In this document: one piece after another, positions 33,428 through 46,689 of the stretch | How the letters are laid out: every line of letters starts with the position of its first letter | Numbering within the stretch: position 1 is the first letter of the stretch | From: Batillaria attramentaria | Taxonomy: Eukaryota; Mollusca; Gastropoda; Batillariidae | DNA length: 64,000 nt | NCBI GenBank assembly: GCA_018292915.2 | Contig: JACVVK020000149.1 | Coordinates: 937,501 to 1,001,500 of the forward strand | Direction of reading: 5' to 3' | Program-made: the position numbers and the translations under genes | Notes under the pieces: model-generated | The model's input: the letters and a program-made list of their open reading frames with translations, nothing else | What the model was told of the DNA's origin: nothing | Database searches by the model: none

Positions 33428-34515
33428 ATCAACTGTTTGAAGTTTTTAATAAACAATGGGGCATTGGAACAGGCGTTCTTCCCGTTAGCTTCGGAACTAG
33501 GAACATGGCTTCAGGCCCACAGGGCGCTCGCTTCAACTTTGACGTCACAACCCTCAAGTCTCCGCCACAGTTTTGGAAAATTGACGTAAAATTAGCGCCA
33601 TGTATCTCCCGGTATCCTTTTTCCATGTCTTTGGCAATATAAATGTCGAAACTGCTATGAAATCTGTTAACAACGGGACTGACAAGATGTACAACTAAAC
33701 CGACAATACTCAAACCAGACTCACGTTTCCAGGAAACTACTTTGCGGATGTGATCAGTTGTTGACGTAGTGCTTCGTTGAGTTCGGTTGTTTCGTGTTGT
33801 GTGAAGTTTCGAGCCGCGGAGGCGTTTTGGCTGCTTTCAAGTCAAACTCGCAGTGCACGGATATTTGCGAATCGACCTACTTGCGCGTAGTGACTATATC
33901 AACTGTGGCAAAGATGAGGCGAGAGGCGAAATCGGCGCCTTCAGTTTGCTTCAGAATCAATACGCAGGGAGTCTAGCTAACAGACAACAGTTCAAGGTAA
34001 CACATCTGCAGAAATAGAACTGTTTTTGGCTGTTATTGTTTCATCTTCAACGGAGAGAAACACCTTTTCTTTCTGGGTCAGTGCTATCAGCTTCTTGTTT
34101 GCCAGGATACTGGCCTTGTGTCGCCTTGACATTGCCATCACCTCTAACTGGAACAACCTCCTCCTGTTTCCACCTGCCGGATGGAACCAGACCTGACAAA
34201 ACAAATGCATTGATCTTGCATGTTATCTAAGACTCTCTCTCTCTCTCTCTGTTATCCAGGTCACTCTTTCCCTCTGTCTGTCTCTCTCGATGTTATCGAA
34301 GCCTCTTTCTGTGACTCTTTCTGTCTACATTGTCTCTATGTATGTGCGTCTCTCTCTCTCTCTCTCTGTCAGTGTCTCTGTCTCTGTGTGTCTCACCATC
34401 CTCTCTCTGTTCTCATTTCTTTCCTTGCGTAGTTTGGTAACGGCAAATTATTGACTGGAACCCAAAATGTCTACCGTTAGTAAATAAAAGTGTCGTTGTC
34501 ATTTTCACTCTCTTT
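33428..34515. other. unannotated stretch
   Basis: CT-rich 34230-34400. A LINE-tail-like aataaaagtgtcgttgtc at about 34483 resembles the tail at 51790. No gene recognised. Confidence 0.45.
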
Positions 34516-34519
34516 TTGG

Positions 34520-34521
<2 letters not shown>

Positions 34522-34577
<56 letters not shown>
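34522..34577 (+). repeat. (GA)n
   Basis: Clean GA run. Confidence 0.96.
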
Positions 34578-34583
<6 letters not shown>

Positions 34584-34671
34584 TCAACGGAAAAGATTTA
34601 CCAATGGTTACTTTTTAAACTGCCGTTGCAAAAAGGAAAACAAATCTAATGACAAGAAAAAGAACAAATGC

Positions 34672-34673
<2 letters not shown>

Positions 34674-34733
<60 letters not shown>
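34674..34733 (+). repeat. (GA)n
   Basis: Clean GA run followed by (GAACTC)n steps. Confidence 0.96.
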
Positions 34734-34739
<6 letters not shown>

Positions 34740-34851
34740 ACTCGAACTCGAACTCGAACAGTTTATTGTTGAAGGTCTCACGCCCTTAACAATGATGTCG
34801 CGCAGAGTGTCAATACGATCACCCGGGCCAACAATTAAAGCTGTATCATTT

Positions 34852-35992
<1,141 letters not shown>

Positions 35993-35995
35993 CGG

Positions 35996-36035
35996 GAAGC
36001 CGGGATAGCCGAATCGTAGAGTGCTGGACCCACAT
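35996..36035 (+). mobile_element. SINE family A head fragment
   Basis: ggaagccgggatagccgaat and gtagagtgctggac match the tRNA-like head; it breaks off before the B box. Confidence 0.6.
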
Positions 36036-36054
36036 GTAAAAGTCGGGGACCATC

Positions 36055-36231
36055 GCGGTGACTCTGGCCGACGTGTAAAGCCGGTTGTTGTAGAAGTGTA
36101 CCGCGCACTGAGCAGACCAGATGGACTGACGGCGCTGATTGGACGGCTATTTTTAGCAGCTTTGTGGAGTCCCAGTCTGTTCAGGAAAGTCGTATTTCTC
36201 TACTATAGGAAGCCACAAAGTCACGAAAACT
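36055..36231 (+). repeat. dispersed repeat family F, copy 3, left part
   Basis: Contains gtgtaccgcgcactgagcag, gtcccagtctgttcagg and gccacaaagtcacgaaaac. Interrupted by the LINE end at 36232; continues at 36490. Confidence 0.8.
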
Positions 36232-36339
36232 TAGATTTCTTAGTTTAGTAGCATAGTATTAGACTTAGACATCACACATTACTTTAGGATCTGTGTTTAA
36301 TATGTATGGATTTATATGTCTAGATAAATTAATGTAGGG

Positions 36340-36404
<65 letters not shown>

Positions 36405-36489
36405 TGCGAACCAGAAGAAAATTTTCTGCCATCGACAGACAATAAAGTTATATTGAATTGAATTGAATTGAATTGAATTGAATTGAATT
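36232..36489 (+). mobile_element. LINE 3' end with (ATTGA)n tail inserted in family F
   Basis: Contains a (TG)n array (36344-36397), then gacagacaataaagttatat and about eight ATTGA repeats. GAAAAC occurs at 36226-36231 and again at 36490-36495, where family F resumes in register. That is consistent with insertion and a short target-site duplication. Confidence 0.75.
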
Positions 36490-36590
36490 GAAAACGGTCG
36501 CAATCTGATGATCAAATGAAACACCCTTCTGTCTGGAAAACAACCTTAAAGCTTCGAAAGCGGCAGATTTTCATCTCATCGGCGTTAAAA
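36490..36590 (+). repeat. dispersed repeat family F, copy 3, right part
   Basis: Resumes with gaaaacggtcgcaat and continues through ttaaagcttcgaaagcggca, colinear with 2595-2690. Confidence 0.8.
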
Positions 36591-37244
36591 AAAAACAAAA
36601 AACAAAAAACGTAGAGGTTTTAACCGACAAAGCCAGACAAATGTGAAGGTTGGGGGAAGAAGAAGTGCCACCGGTGATGCAAAAGTGAATCCGGATGTGT
36701 TTCAGGTGTTCTTCACTTTTTGTTTGTTTGTAGCTTTTGCCTTTCTGCTCTAAACTAAAATTAAAAATATGTATTTCGTGCACGAAGGTCAGCCTGAAAG
36801 TGTGTCTACTCAGTCTAGAGTTCAGCCCGGAGAATCAAGTGCTGTCTGATGCACAGTCGCGTGGTGTAGGAAAAGCATACAATCTTCTCAAGTCTGAGGA
36901 GATTGTTTGGGCTGAAGCATGAGCTGTACTGACTGATGCGGGAAAAATGGATGCTGTAACAAATCTGCTTCAGACGACCCGACATAATGTCAGCCAAGTA
37001 AGCCGATACCAATCGTCAACCCACGCAGTGGAAGAAATCGTGACAATTCTTTAAAAAAAAACCCTTTTTCTCCTTATGTAAAAAGAAAACTTGCTGTATC
37101 TGTGAGAAGGAATTCTTTTAACGTTCGTCTTTATGGTCACGACGAGCAATTCCTGTCTTTGAACCTGAACAAAGTACAAAACTGAGGCATCATTAGAAAA
37201 TCTATATATATTAACATCTCTTAACATATTTTGGAAGTGGATGA

Positions 37245-37281
<37 letters not shown>

Positions 37282-37721
37282 AATATGTTTAAGGACCGCA
37301 AGCTTGCATGAACACTTCCACCAATCTTAAAACTCCAACATCTTAAGCTAGTTTGATCAACGGTGTGTATATACCCCCCATTGTTTGAAAGCCTTATTTG
37401 ACCCTGCTTGGCCGTATTCAAATACCACAAATTCACAAATCACCAATCTACTATAACTACCTTTTGTATTCCCTGCAATACCGGCCTGCACTACCTGGGA
37501 TTACCAGCTTAGGGAGGAATGCTGCTGCTGTAGGCTGAGTGTCAGGTACTTAGTGCTGGAAGAACTGACATGAAAAGCAGCTGTGAAAGGGTTAAAGTCA
37601 TAAAACCACAGAGAAAGGAGATGGGTAGGTGTTTTGAGGCTTCATGTATCTTTGTCCATTGTGTAATTGTCTTTTGTTTGAGGGTGATTTAAAGACAGGG
37701 AACGGGGGGTGGGGGGGGGGG
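36591..37721. other. unannotated stretch
   Basis: (CT)n/(CA)n at 37243-37281; G-run 37705-37722. No gene recognised. Confidence 0.45.
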
Positions 37722-37822
37722 GAAGCTATAAAGATTTTGGCTCTGATGGGATTCGAAGCCGGGACCTTCTGATCTCTAGTCCAAACTGAGCTGAACCAGC
37801 TGAGACACCCGAGTATTCCCTC
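37722..37822 (-). mobile_element. tRNA-like SINE, family I
   Basis: On the minus strand the A-box-like gtctcagctggttcagctc and B-box-like CGGCTTCGAATCCC are at tRNA spacing, followed by gagccaaaatctttatagc. Pieces of the same body lie at 28127 and 57527. Confidence 0.6.
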
Positions 37823-37856
37823 CCCATCCCTTTAGTCCGAGCACGCGCCCGCGCGC

Positions 37857-37977
<121 letters not shown>

Positions 37978-38124
37978 ACAGGACTTCATTCTCTTGCTTT
38001 ACACACAACATCGTGCAAAAGAGAACGCATTAGTGCTATAGGACACAGCCAGGTGCGCGCCATGGCGTCTCGGTGCAGACGGGACGTACACTTGCAATCA
38101 TAGCATACACATCAGCATATTTAG

Positions 38125-39554
<1,430 letters not shown>

Positions 39555-39831
39555 CACGGGGTGTAACGTGGTGGTTTGAAGGTGTCGACGAGACAGCGAT
39601 TTACGACGAGAAAGCACAAATGACATTTCCGGGTTTTTTTTGGGGTCGAATTTTCTTCAGAAAAAAAACAACATTTTTTTTCTCTGCACAAAAGTTCTGT
39701 TTTGCATAAAATTGTCCATGTTTCTGTAGAAATATTACAATTTGTCAGAATTCGCCAAGCATATATATACTTTCTCATTGTAAATCGCTGTCTCATAAGG
39801 CACCTTCAAACTACCCACGTTACACCCCGTG
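39555..39831. mobile_element. MITE with about 60-bp terminal inverted repeats
   Basis: CACGGGGTGTAACGTGG at 39555 is inverted as ACGTTACACCCCGTG ending at 39831. The arms continue inward through gagacagcgatttac (39590) and gtaaatcgctgtctc (39779). The element is 277 bp with an AT-rich, non-coding core. No target-site duplication is evident, so the superfamily is undetermined. Confidence 0.82.
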
Positions 39832-40040
39832 CAACTGTATTTCACCTGGCCTGTCGGGTACTTAGGGCCCTCCTGACATATGGCTATTGTGGTCAGAGAA
39901 ATATGGTACACTGATCCGTCTAAAGGCGTCACCCCGAAGCTTACTGGGGGTGTAAGATAACCCGTATCCATATCTTGCACTTTACACTAACCCCAAGACC
40001 CGGTCAGTGCTTTGTGCTGACCGCAGCCAGGTGACCGCGC
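39832..40040. other. unannotated stretch
   Basis: No supported feature. Confidence 0.4.
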
Positions 40041-40052
40041 CAAGGACTCCAA

Positions 40053-40225
40053 CGGGGTGGCCGAATGATAGAGCGTTGGACTTCAAATGCTCGGGTCGTG
40101 AGTTCGTATCCCGGCTGGGGCCAAATATTTGTGCTGGCTTTTTCCATCGTTGCCCCGTCTTTGATATCACTCGTATGTGGTGGAAAAGGACGTTAAACAC
40201 CCAAACACCCACCCCCACCCACCCT
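40053..40225 (+). mobile_element. tRNA-derived SINE, family A copy 8, with 12-bp TSD
   Basis: A box TGGCCGAATGA, B-box region GAGTTCGTATCCC, body and tail. CAAGGACTCCAA at 40041-40052 is repeated exactly at 40226-40237. A few bases of the head are missing. Confidence 0.92.
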
Positions 40226-40381
40226 CAAGGACTCCAAACACTCATCTGTAGTGACGTCGAGATGTCTAGAGTCACCTAGAAACAGGGCCTATGAGAGACA
40301 TGGTTTGAAAATCGCTTATTCTTTTTTTTTCTCCCCAGAAACTCCAAGCATTCATGAGTAGTGACGTACAGAGGCCAGTGA

Positions 40382-40735
40382 TCTGGGTGGGTGGGTGTTT
40401 GGCAGTTTAAAGTCCTTTTCCACCACGTTTGGGTGATATCAAAGACGGGGCAACGAGAAAAAGGCCAGCACAAATACAGACTTCAACATAAGTCAAGGAC
40501 CACTTGCAAATTTGGCTAAAATTCCTGGAAGATGTCCGTGCAGCACATGGTGGTTTTTTCAGCTTCAGCAAGCTTTGCAGGATGCATTGTTAACCCTTTA
40601 ACACTTTCATAACAAAAAAATTTGAAAGATTCCTTGATCTCTATTTTTGGTGAATTCTTAAAAATTAGACCTGTCTGTCAAGGTGGTCCTTGACTTATGT
40701 TGAAGTCTGTATATGGCCCCAGCCGGGAGCCAGTC
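40382..40735 (-). mobile_element. SINE family A copy 9, split by a MITE
   Basis: The minus-strand copy lies at 40382-40476 and 40710-40735; removing 40477-40711 restores the cacaaata/tggccccagccgg register. Flanks ccagtgatctgg and ccagtcacctgg look like an imperfect target-site duplication. Confidence 0.85.
40477..40709. mobile_element. Tc1/mariner-like MITE, 233 bp, TA target
   Basis: Ends are CAGACTTCAACATAAGTC and its exact inverse GACTTATGTTGAAGTCTG, extending to about 29 bp. The element is flanked by TA on both sides (40475-40476, 40710-40711). Size, TA duplication and terminal repeats fit a non-autonomous Tc1/mariner element. The core is AT-rich and non-coding. Confidence 0.9.
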
Positions 40736-40920
40736 ACCTGGACAAAGAGCCTACGCGCTATGGAGTTTACAGGCGTTTAGCCGGTTTTTAAAAAAAAAAT
40801 GACCTCAGCCGAGTCGCACTCTGTAAACACATAATGACGCTTAAATGTTAGGAATGCAAGATCACCTTTCCGTCAGGTGGTACAGGTATTAGGTTCAGTG
40901 GATGTGCTCAAGTTTGTACC
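40736..40920. other. unannotated stretch
   Basis: No supported feature; an A-run lies at 40789-40799. Confidence 0.4.
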
Positions 40921-41200
40921 GGGGTGAACCTCCCACAAGTAAGTCTACGCTCTAAGTGAAATCAGTTTAGGGTGGAACACGATACGCACAGAAATTCGAG
41001 ATCCAAATTACGAGGATATTGAGTTTCGCTACAAACCTAACACTCCTACATACTGAACTCGTCTTGAAGTATCGCATACAAAGTGTAACTGACATGAGGG
41101 CTTCTAAAATCTTTTAAAATCTTCACCGGACCTTATCTGGTAGACGCCGGAAGATCGAAGGAAGTTCTAGAATCTGCATCCGTTGAACCTAAAAGACAAA
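40921..41200 (+). repeat. 160-bp tandem array, first unit plus flank
   Basis: ggggtgaacctcc (40921), gaaattcgagatccaaatta and cgcatacaaagtgtaa match the later units. The following 100 bp (gatgagggcttttaaaat-like) match the flank after the last unit at 42240. Confidence 0.85.
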
Positions 41201-41260
41201 CCATAAAGGCAGAGACATCCTCATAATCGAGGGTTCCTTGCCAGAACGCGCTATCTGTTT

Positions 41261-41312
41261 CCTTATGGCAGTACCTTATGGCAGTACCTTATGGCAGTAC
41301 CTTATGGCAGGG
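41261..41312 (+). repeat. 13-bp tandem repeat, about 4 units
   Basis: tatggcagtacct is repeated head to tail. Confidence 0.92.
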
Positions 41313-41735
41313 AACTCTCGTATATATATGTCTCTGATAAGGGTGTGAAACTCACTTTTGGCAGCAGGTCCTTTCGGTACCAGGTCCCGAGAGTTTGGAA
41401 TTCACTTCCTCTACATGTCCGTCGGTCTCCATCTTTCACAGTTTTTAAAAACAAACTAAAAACCCACTTCTTCCAGTCAGCCTTCTCTCCCTCTTAGTTA
41501 ATTAGCTGCGAAATGGTCTTTGTTGCTTGCGCAACTCTATCCATCTGTAAACACTCCCCCCCCCCCCCAGCTCATTTTATCGAGATCCCAGCTGTATGTT
41601 ATGAAAGTGATGTGTGTGTGTGTGTGTGTGTCGCTCCGTGTGCAATTGTAATTGTAAAGCGCTCTGAGCCAGCGTCTGCTGGGATACTGCGTCATATAAA
41701 AGCAATTTATTATTATTATTATTATTATTAAGGGT
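41291..41735 (+). mobile_element. L2/CR1-like LINE, 5'-truncated 3' end
   Basis: The frame to the stop near 41497 has the LINE C-terminal block: FRYQVPRVWNSLPLHVRR, SFTVFKNKLKTHFF. The 3' UTR holds the GCTGCG...CGCAAC hairpin (41505-41535), a (TG)n run (41607-41631), gcgctctgagcc and an (ATT)n tail (41710-41731). It interrupts the 160-bp array. Confidence 0.87.
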
Positions 41736-41756
41736 CAGGTGGGGTACTAAACTTTG

Positions 41757-42345
41757 CACTGGGGTGAACCTCCTACTGGTATGTCGCTGTTCACATTAAA
41801 AGACGATAGGGGTACAGAAATTCGAGATCCAAATTTAGAGGATATTAAGTTTCATCAGTCGCCTAACATTCGTTCTACACACTAAACTCGCGTTTATGCA
41901 TCGCATACGAGATTTTCACTGGGGTGAACCTCCAACACATGTACCTCTGCTCACATTGAAAGAAGTTTGAGGTACAGAAATTCGAGATCCAAATTTAGAG
42001 GATATTCAGTTTCATCAGACACCAAACATTCGTTCTACACATTAAACTCGCGTTTATACATCGCATACGAAGTCTGCACTTGGGTGAACCTCCAACAGAT
42101 GTGTCTCTGCTCACATTAAAAGAAGTTTGAGGTACAGAAATTCGAGATCCAAATTTAGAGGATATTAAGTTTCGATAGACACCAAACATTCGTTCTGCTT
42201 ACTAAACTCGCCTTTAAACATCGCATACGAAGTGTAATTGAGATGAGGGCTTTTAAAATATTCTCTGTCGTTCAAAACGTTATCTGATAGACACCGGAAG
42301 GCCGAAGAAAGTTCTAGAGTTCTCTGTACCCGTTTGCACCTAGAC
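41757..42345 (+). repeat. 160-bp tandem array, units 2-4 plus flank
   Basis: Unit starts (ggggtgaacc or variant) at 41761, 41921 and 42081 give an exact 160-bp period. The conserved core is gaaattcgagatccaaattt. The flank at 42236-42345 repeats that at 41085-41200. Unit sequence is not coding in any consistent frame. Confidence 0.93.
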
Positions 42346-42832
42346 AACATCTTTGTAATTTTAGAAATCCTTGAAGCTGACAAAGATGAACCCTTTCCGG
42401 CCATTATCGGCTCTTGTTTCCTCCGAATTTATCCACCGAGCTCTTAATACTTCTATTTTTGGTGCTTTTATCAAGTCAGGAGAGGAATAAACAGTATTTT
42501 TATACAGGACGAATGTGGAAACAATGGGGGTGGTGGTAATCTTTCAAAACATTAGACCTCAACTGCGTTGGTGGTGAGAGTTCGTGTCAGAACATCAAGT
42601 CGAGTGTGAATGACTTTGAGTTTTCCTTACACGTATTTCAGCTTCAAACGTAAGTCAACAAACAGCACTTGAAACAATAAAATAAATGAATGAGTCATTT
42701 TAACTCAATTCAGTCCTACCAAGTCAGTTTAGGGTTGTGCACCAGAGGCCTGACTAAAAAAAAAAAACCAAAAAAAAAAAATTCATGTTTGCATGGATTT
42801 AAATTTGGCTTAGTGGGGGTGTTGCACTTTGA
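42346..42832. other. unannotated stretch
   Basis: No supported feature; A-runs at 42758-42781. Confidence 0.45.
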
Positions 42833-43273
42833 TTAAATGGGTCTGCAATCTTAAAAAAAGCCGCAAACAGTTTAAGAACAACAACAACAACAACAACAAC
42901 AACAACTGCGACTCCTGCGACTGTGTATACTGCAGGCAACTGCCACAGTTGTAGAGTTTTCAGCGCTTCTGAGAACCAGAACGTGAGCTTGCAGTGACTC
43001 CATTGTGGTTTTGGTCAGTGAGCGAGAAACATCGCTACAAACGGGTATAGTGTTCTGCACGAGAAGACTAGCCACTGCGGTCTTCCTCGCTCAGTGTCAA
43101 AATGCGAACAGAACTGTAAAATCACGCTGCCCTTGGCTTTCATAAGAGTTTGAAAACTCTGTAACTGTGACAGAGTTAACTGTACAGTTTTGCACAGTCG
43201 GATAGGTAAAAAAAAAAGACAAAAAAAAAAAAAAGACTGTGTGTACCTTTTTGTTGAGATTGCAGACCTTTAA
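42833..43273 (-). mobile_element. TTAA-flanked MITE copy 3, inverted and diverged
   Basis: TTAA ends (42833-42836, 43270-43273) and the same inverted termini as copies 1 and 2. The internal order is reversed: the ttggctttcataag segment lies at the right. A (CAA)n run at 42879-42905 and A-runs expand it. About 441 bp. Confidence 0.85.
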
Positions 43274-44250
43274 CACCGCAGCGTATGGATGCTACTCAGG
43301 TCCTCAGTGAGTGGACTGCCTTGAACCACATTGCATTCAAACCACTGACTTCTTGCTCCTGCTCCCAGCGTCACCTCCCGTGCGGGTGGGAGTCTTCAGT
43401 GGGGGAAGGGTGGGCGGAGTGAGGACAGGACGTTGAACTCACTGGGAAGACAACCGAAACCCCAGAACCGCGCACCTGTTGACCACGATATCGCACATCT
43501 GCAGTAAGTGTCAGCTAAGTACGTATCCGATGTCCCCAGTAACAGTAGAGTCTGATTTGTCAAGTGATATCCGAGAGGCTCCAAGTATCGCTTACTCTGT
43601 ACCCCAGTAACCTTTTCATGCTTGGAATTCAAGTAAATTGATCAGGAAATGGATAAGAGATGAAACTAAAGATCTGGGCTCCTGGTGTGTCACGCCTGAG
43701 CATCTTCACGATGCTATGAAGATTTAGGACTTGAAAACGGATACAGTACCTCAGTTTAGGAGGACTTATCGAGGGACAATTTCAAGCTGTTGCCGTATGA
43801 CTATGTTGCCGTCGCTGTTGACCTGAAAACGTTGACGTGGAACTGTTTTGAAACAAGACATTAAAACAAGATATCGAAAGATTTCTGTTCTTGCACTCGA
43901 CGAGAAGAGAAATTGAATGCTTTTATTTTATTATCTTATATACACTGTCAGACTGTACTGCAGAAGAGAAATTGTTGGCATAAAAGAATTTCTCTTCTAA
44001 AATGGACAATAAAGATATTGTAGTGTATATTGAGTTGTTTTAATGTATTTATTTAGTTAGTTAGTTTGTAACTTAGTGAATTATGCTGATGGGACCGATG
44101 TCACATGGGAGTGTTTTTAGTCCGAACAAACAGCGAACATGGAGTGTTTTTCCATGTTTCTCGTGTGATATGCGGCCACAACAGGCCTTTTTGCCCTAAT
44201 GTTTCCATAGCATGTTTTGTTTTCCATATTCCATGTTTGTTCGACCCCCC
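43274..44250. other. unannotated stretch
   Basis: A LINE-tail-like ggacaataaagatattgtag lies at 44003-44022. No gene recognised with confidence. Confidence 0.45.
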
Positions 44251-44325
44251 CCCCCCCGAAAACAACAACAACAACAACAAAACTAAAACAAAAACAACAA
44301 CAACAACAACAAAAACAAACAAACA
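44249..44325 (+). repeat. poly-C and (CAA)n simple sequence
   Basis: C-run 44246-44258, then CAA/CAAA repeats. Confidence 0.93.
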
Positions 44326-44508
44326 TGTGCTCCTGAAACCGCGCAACGTGACATAACGCACTCCCCTATGAAAGAAATCTTCTTACGTATTGTCTCTTGC
44401 TCGTCCTGCATTGAAAAAAAAATTAACAGGGCGGAAACGACTTCATTTAAACACAACAAAGACGCCGAACGAAAACTTCGTTACGGTTCATTGATTTCTT
44501 TCTTTCAG

Positions 44509-44678
44509 GTACAGCAATGTATGTGACTGGGTGCACAGCATGCGTAGACAGAACGCGCGAAATGTATTGCGTGTTCTTTTGGGCCGAGGACAAAGCGGTT
44601 AACAGACGTGAAAGGATTGGATATCAGTTGGAGCGTTACGGTCTGGTGCTGACGAACCCGCTCAGTCGAGCAAAATAA
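44509..44678 (+). CDS. candidate terminal exon of an unknown host gene
   Basis: A strong 3' splice site (tgatttctttctttcag, AG at 44507-44508) opens a frame of about 56 codons ending at TAA 44676-44678. The stop overlaps a polyadenylation signal AATAAA (44674-44679), and a T/G-rich stretch follows. The peptide includes CVDRTREMYCVFFWAEDK and then IGYQLERYGLVLTNPLSRAK. It has mixed composition and no stop, unlike neighbouring repeats. Reading phase would be 1, with GT completing a split codon. I recognise no domain and no upstream exon, so this is inference from signals only. Confidence 0.4.
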
Positions 44679-44738
44679 AGTTTGACCTTTTTGTCTGTGA
44701 AATTGTGCAGATTGTCACGTACTGAGTGCGTGTATTTT

Positions 44739-44780
44739 ACAAAATCTGAAAACCCACCTCTTCACTGCCCTCAACCAATA
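44739..44780 (+). pseudogene. scrap of an L2-like LINE C-terminus
   Basis: One frame reads LQNLKTHLFTALNQ then stop, the usual end of L2-like ORF2. Confidence 0.5.
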
Positions 44781-44794
44781 GCTGCTGTTGCCAA

Positions 44795-45030
44795 ATAATA
44801 ATAGTAATAATACTAATGAGTATTGTGTAGGCGCGTTACCCAATTTCATGAATCGGCTCAAAGCGCCGCGAATTGAACCCAACACGCACGCTCAGGTGAG
44901 TCACACACATTCTCTCACACACTGGACACGTCAGTGGTGCCAAGGGTCAGCTCAGCTATCTAAATTTCGGAATTTAGAATTGCATTTATTTTTCAGATTT
45001 GGTGGGCTGAACATTTTCAAAGCAAAACAC
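44795..45030 (-). repeat. dispersed repeat family E, copy 2
   Basis: Colinear with 25540-25800, including ggctcaaagcgccgcgaatt and gcatttatttttcagatttg. Confidence 0.82.
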
Positions 45031-45049
45031 TGAACATCATCCTGCTGGT

Positions 45050-45099
45050 CGCGCGTGTTCGGCTTGAGTTGTAAGTTCATTGACTACGACAGAGGAATA

Positions 45100-45174
<75 letters not shown>

Positions 45175-45358
45175 GGGGCAGCGGAGGCCGTGTATTATGC
45201 TGCACAGTATGTGTTTGTAGTTAAATTTGTGTGGAGAAATGTTGCGTGTGTGTCTGTGTGAGTGAGTGAGGGTGTGTCGATTGTAAGGCGCCCTGAGCTC
45301 CTCAGTGCAGGAGGGAGGGCGTCCCTTAAATACCCATTATTATTATTATTATTATTAG
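45050..45358 (+). mobile_element. retroposon 3' end with (TG)n and (ATT)n
   Basis: gttcggcttgagttgtaagt is shared with the minus strand at 62740-62785. A (TG)n array (45101-45173), ggcgccctgagctcc and an (ATT)n tail (45336-45357) follow. Confidence 0.6.
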
Positions 45359-45529
45359 TTATTTTATACTTATTGTGGTATATTGGCGTCCACAGGATTT
45401 GACTGTGACGTCTTTGACGACAATAGTGCTATACTGTAGGTCACAGGATACAATGCAAATGAAGCAGGTCAGGGAGTCAGAGGAACGGCATTATCAAAGT
45501 GAGTTTCCCTTGTTCTCCTTGATGTTTTT

Positions 45530-45665
45530 ACTACTACTACTACTACTACTACTTGAGTATTATGTAGGCGCTTTGCCCAATTTCTTTAATTGGCCCCCTT
45601 GTTCTCCTTAATAATTCAAAGCGGCACCACGAGCTCATCTGACCCCAACACGCACGCCCACGAGA
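45530..45665 (-). repeat. dispersed repeat family E, copy 3 (partial)
   Basis: Starts with (CTA)n, then gtaggcgctttgcccaattt; ends within the cccaacacgcacgcccac part. Confidence 0.65.
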
Positions 45666-45861
45666 ACAAAGGAGAACAATTATGGTCCGTGAAGAAGATG
45701 TCAGACAAAGAAGATAAAACCCGTCAATTGCCGATTTTCCCCATTCAAAAGACGGACCAAAAAAAAGGAAAAAAAAGTGCTTGACCCTAACAGAAGTACT
45801 AACAGAAGCCGCAGGTCAGTGACGGAAGAACAGGCCGGGCGGGCAGTGTCCTGAACGAATC

Positions 45862-46094
45862 CCGGTGTAGGATCCGGTCCGGTCCCCCCTCTGAAGCAGT
45901 CCCCGGGGGACCAATTCGTGGCAAAAACTGCTCTATAATGGTCCCCCCTTAGACATCCAGCCTCGTTTTCGACTGGTCCCCTGGGCGATTTTGGTCCCCC
46001 CTCGCATCCAAAATAGGCCCCCTCTCGAACTGGTCCCCCTCTTTTCTAACCAATGTAGAGCTATGTCAGTATTTATTTTTAACTTTATTGTTAT
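45862..46094 (+). repeat. large inverted repeat, left arm
   Basis: The 233-bp arm is inverted at 47290-47521 with only a few differences. It contains repeated TGGTCCCC motifs, and its inner end is aactttattgtta. It starts ccggtgtag. Confidence 0.92.
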
Positions 46095-46129
46095 AGTGTG
46101 TGTCAACTCAGTAGAAAACGTGACTCTGG

Positions 46130-46278
46130 ATCTCTCACTCACTCTCTCTCTCTCTCTCTCGCCCCCCACACTTTCTCTCCTCCCCCCATCTCTCAAACAC
46201 ACACACACACACACACATTATGCACGCACGCACGCACGCGTGCACACTCACTCACGCACGCACGCACGCAAACACACA

Positions 46279-46318
<40 letters not shown>
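46130..46318 (+). repeat. (CT)n, (CA)n, (CACG)n simple sequence
   Basis: CT-rich then interrupted CA/CACG repeats within the large inverted repeat. Confidence 0.92.
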
Positions 46319-46319
<1 letters not shown>

Positions 46320-46403
46320 CTTTCGTTATATGTATAATTATTTTCATTTTTGTACAGAGATGTTATTCAAGATGATCTTGAACTGGGTCAAGGTTACAGT
46401 GTC

Positions 46404-46587
46404 AAATCTAAACTTTTAAAGTGATTTAACTTCGTAGATTTGCCGTTCTATGTAGCCTATACTTTTGTTTTTTTATTTTCTCTTTTTTTTTGTGGGATGA
46501 GAAAACGGTCGCCACTAAAAAACAAAAGTATAGGCTACATAGAACGGCAAATCTACGAAGTTAAATCACTTTTAAAAGTTTAGATTT
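46404..46587. repeat. near-perfect 71-bp palindrome with 41-bp loop
   Basis: The left arm 46404-46474 and right arm 46516-46587 are inverse copies with one or two indels. The loop (ttctc, T-run, gtgggatgagaaaacggtcg) is directly repeated just outside at 46590-46637. Confidence 0.93.
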
Positions 46588-46689
46588 GTTTTCTCTTTTC
46601 TTTTTTTTTTTTTGTGGGATGAGAAAATGGTCGCCACGCTTCTTGACACGTCACGTGACTCGTGTCAAACATGCCTATAATTATAAGTA

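Noticed and set aside
43786..43868. Short frame with LPYDYVAVAVDLKT as a possible exon
   Set aside because: Only about 28 codons, no good acceptor, no recognised domain.
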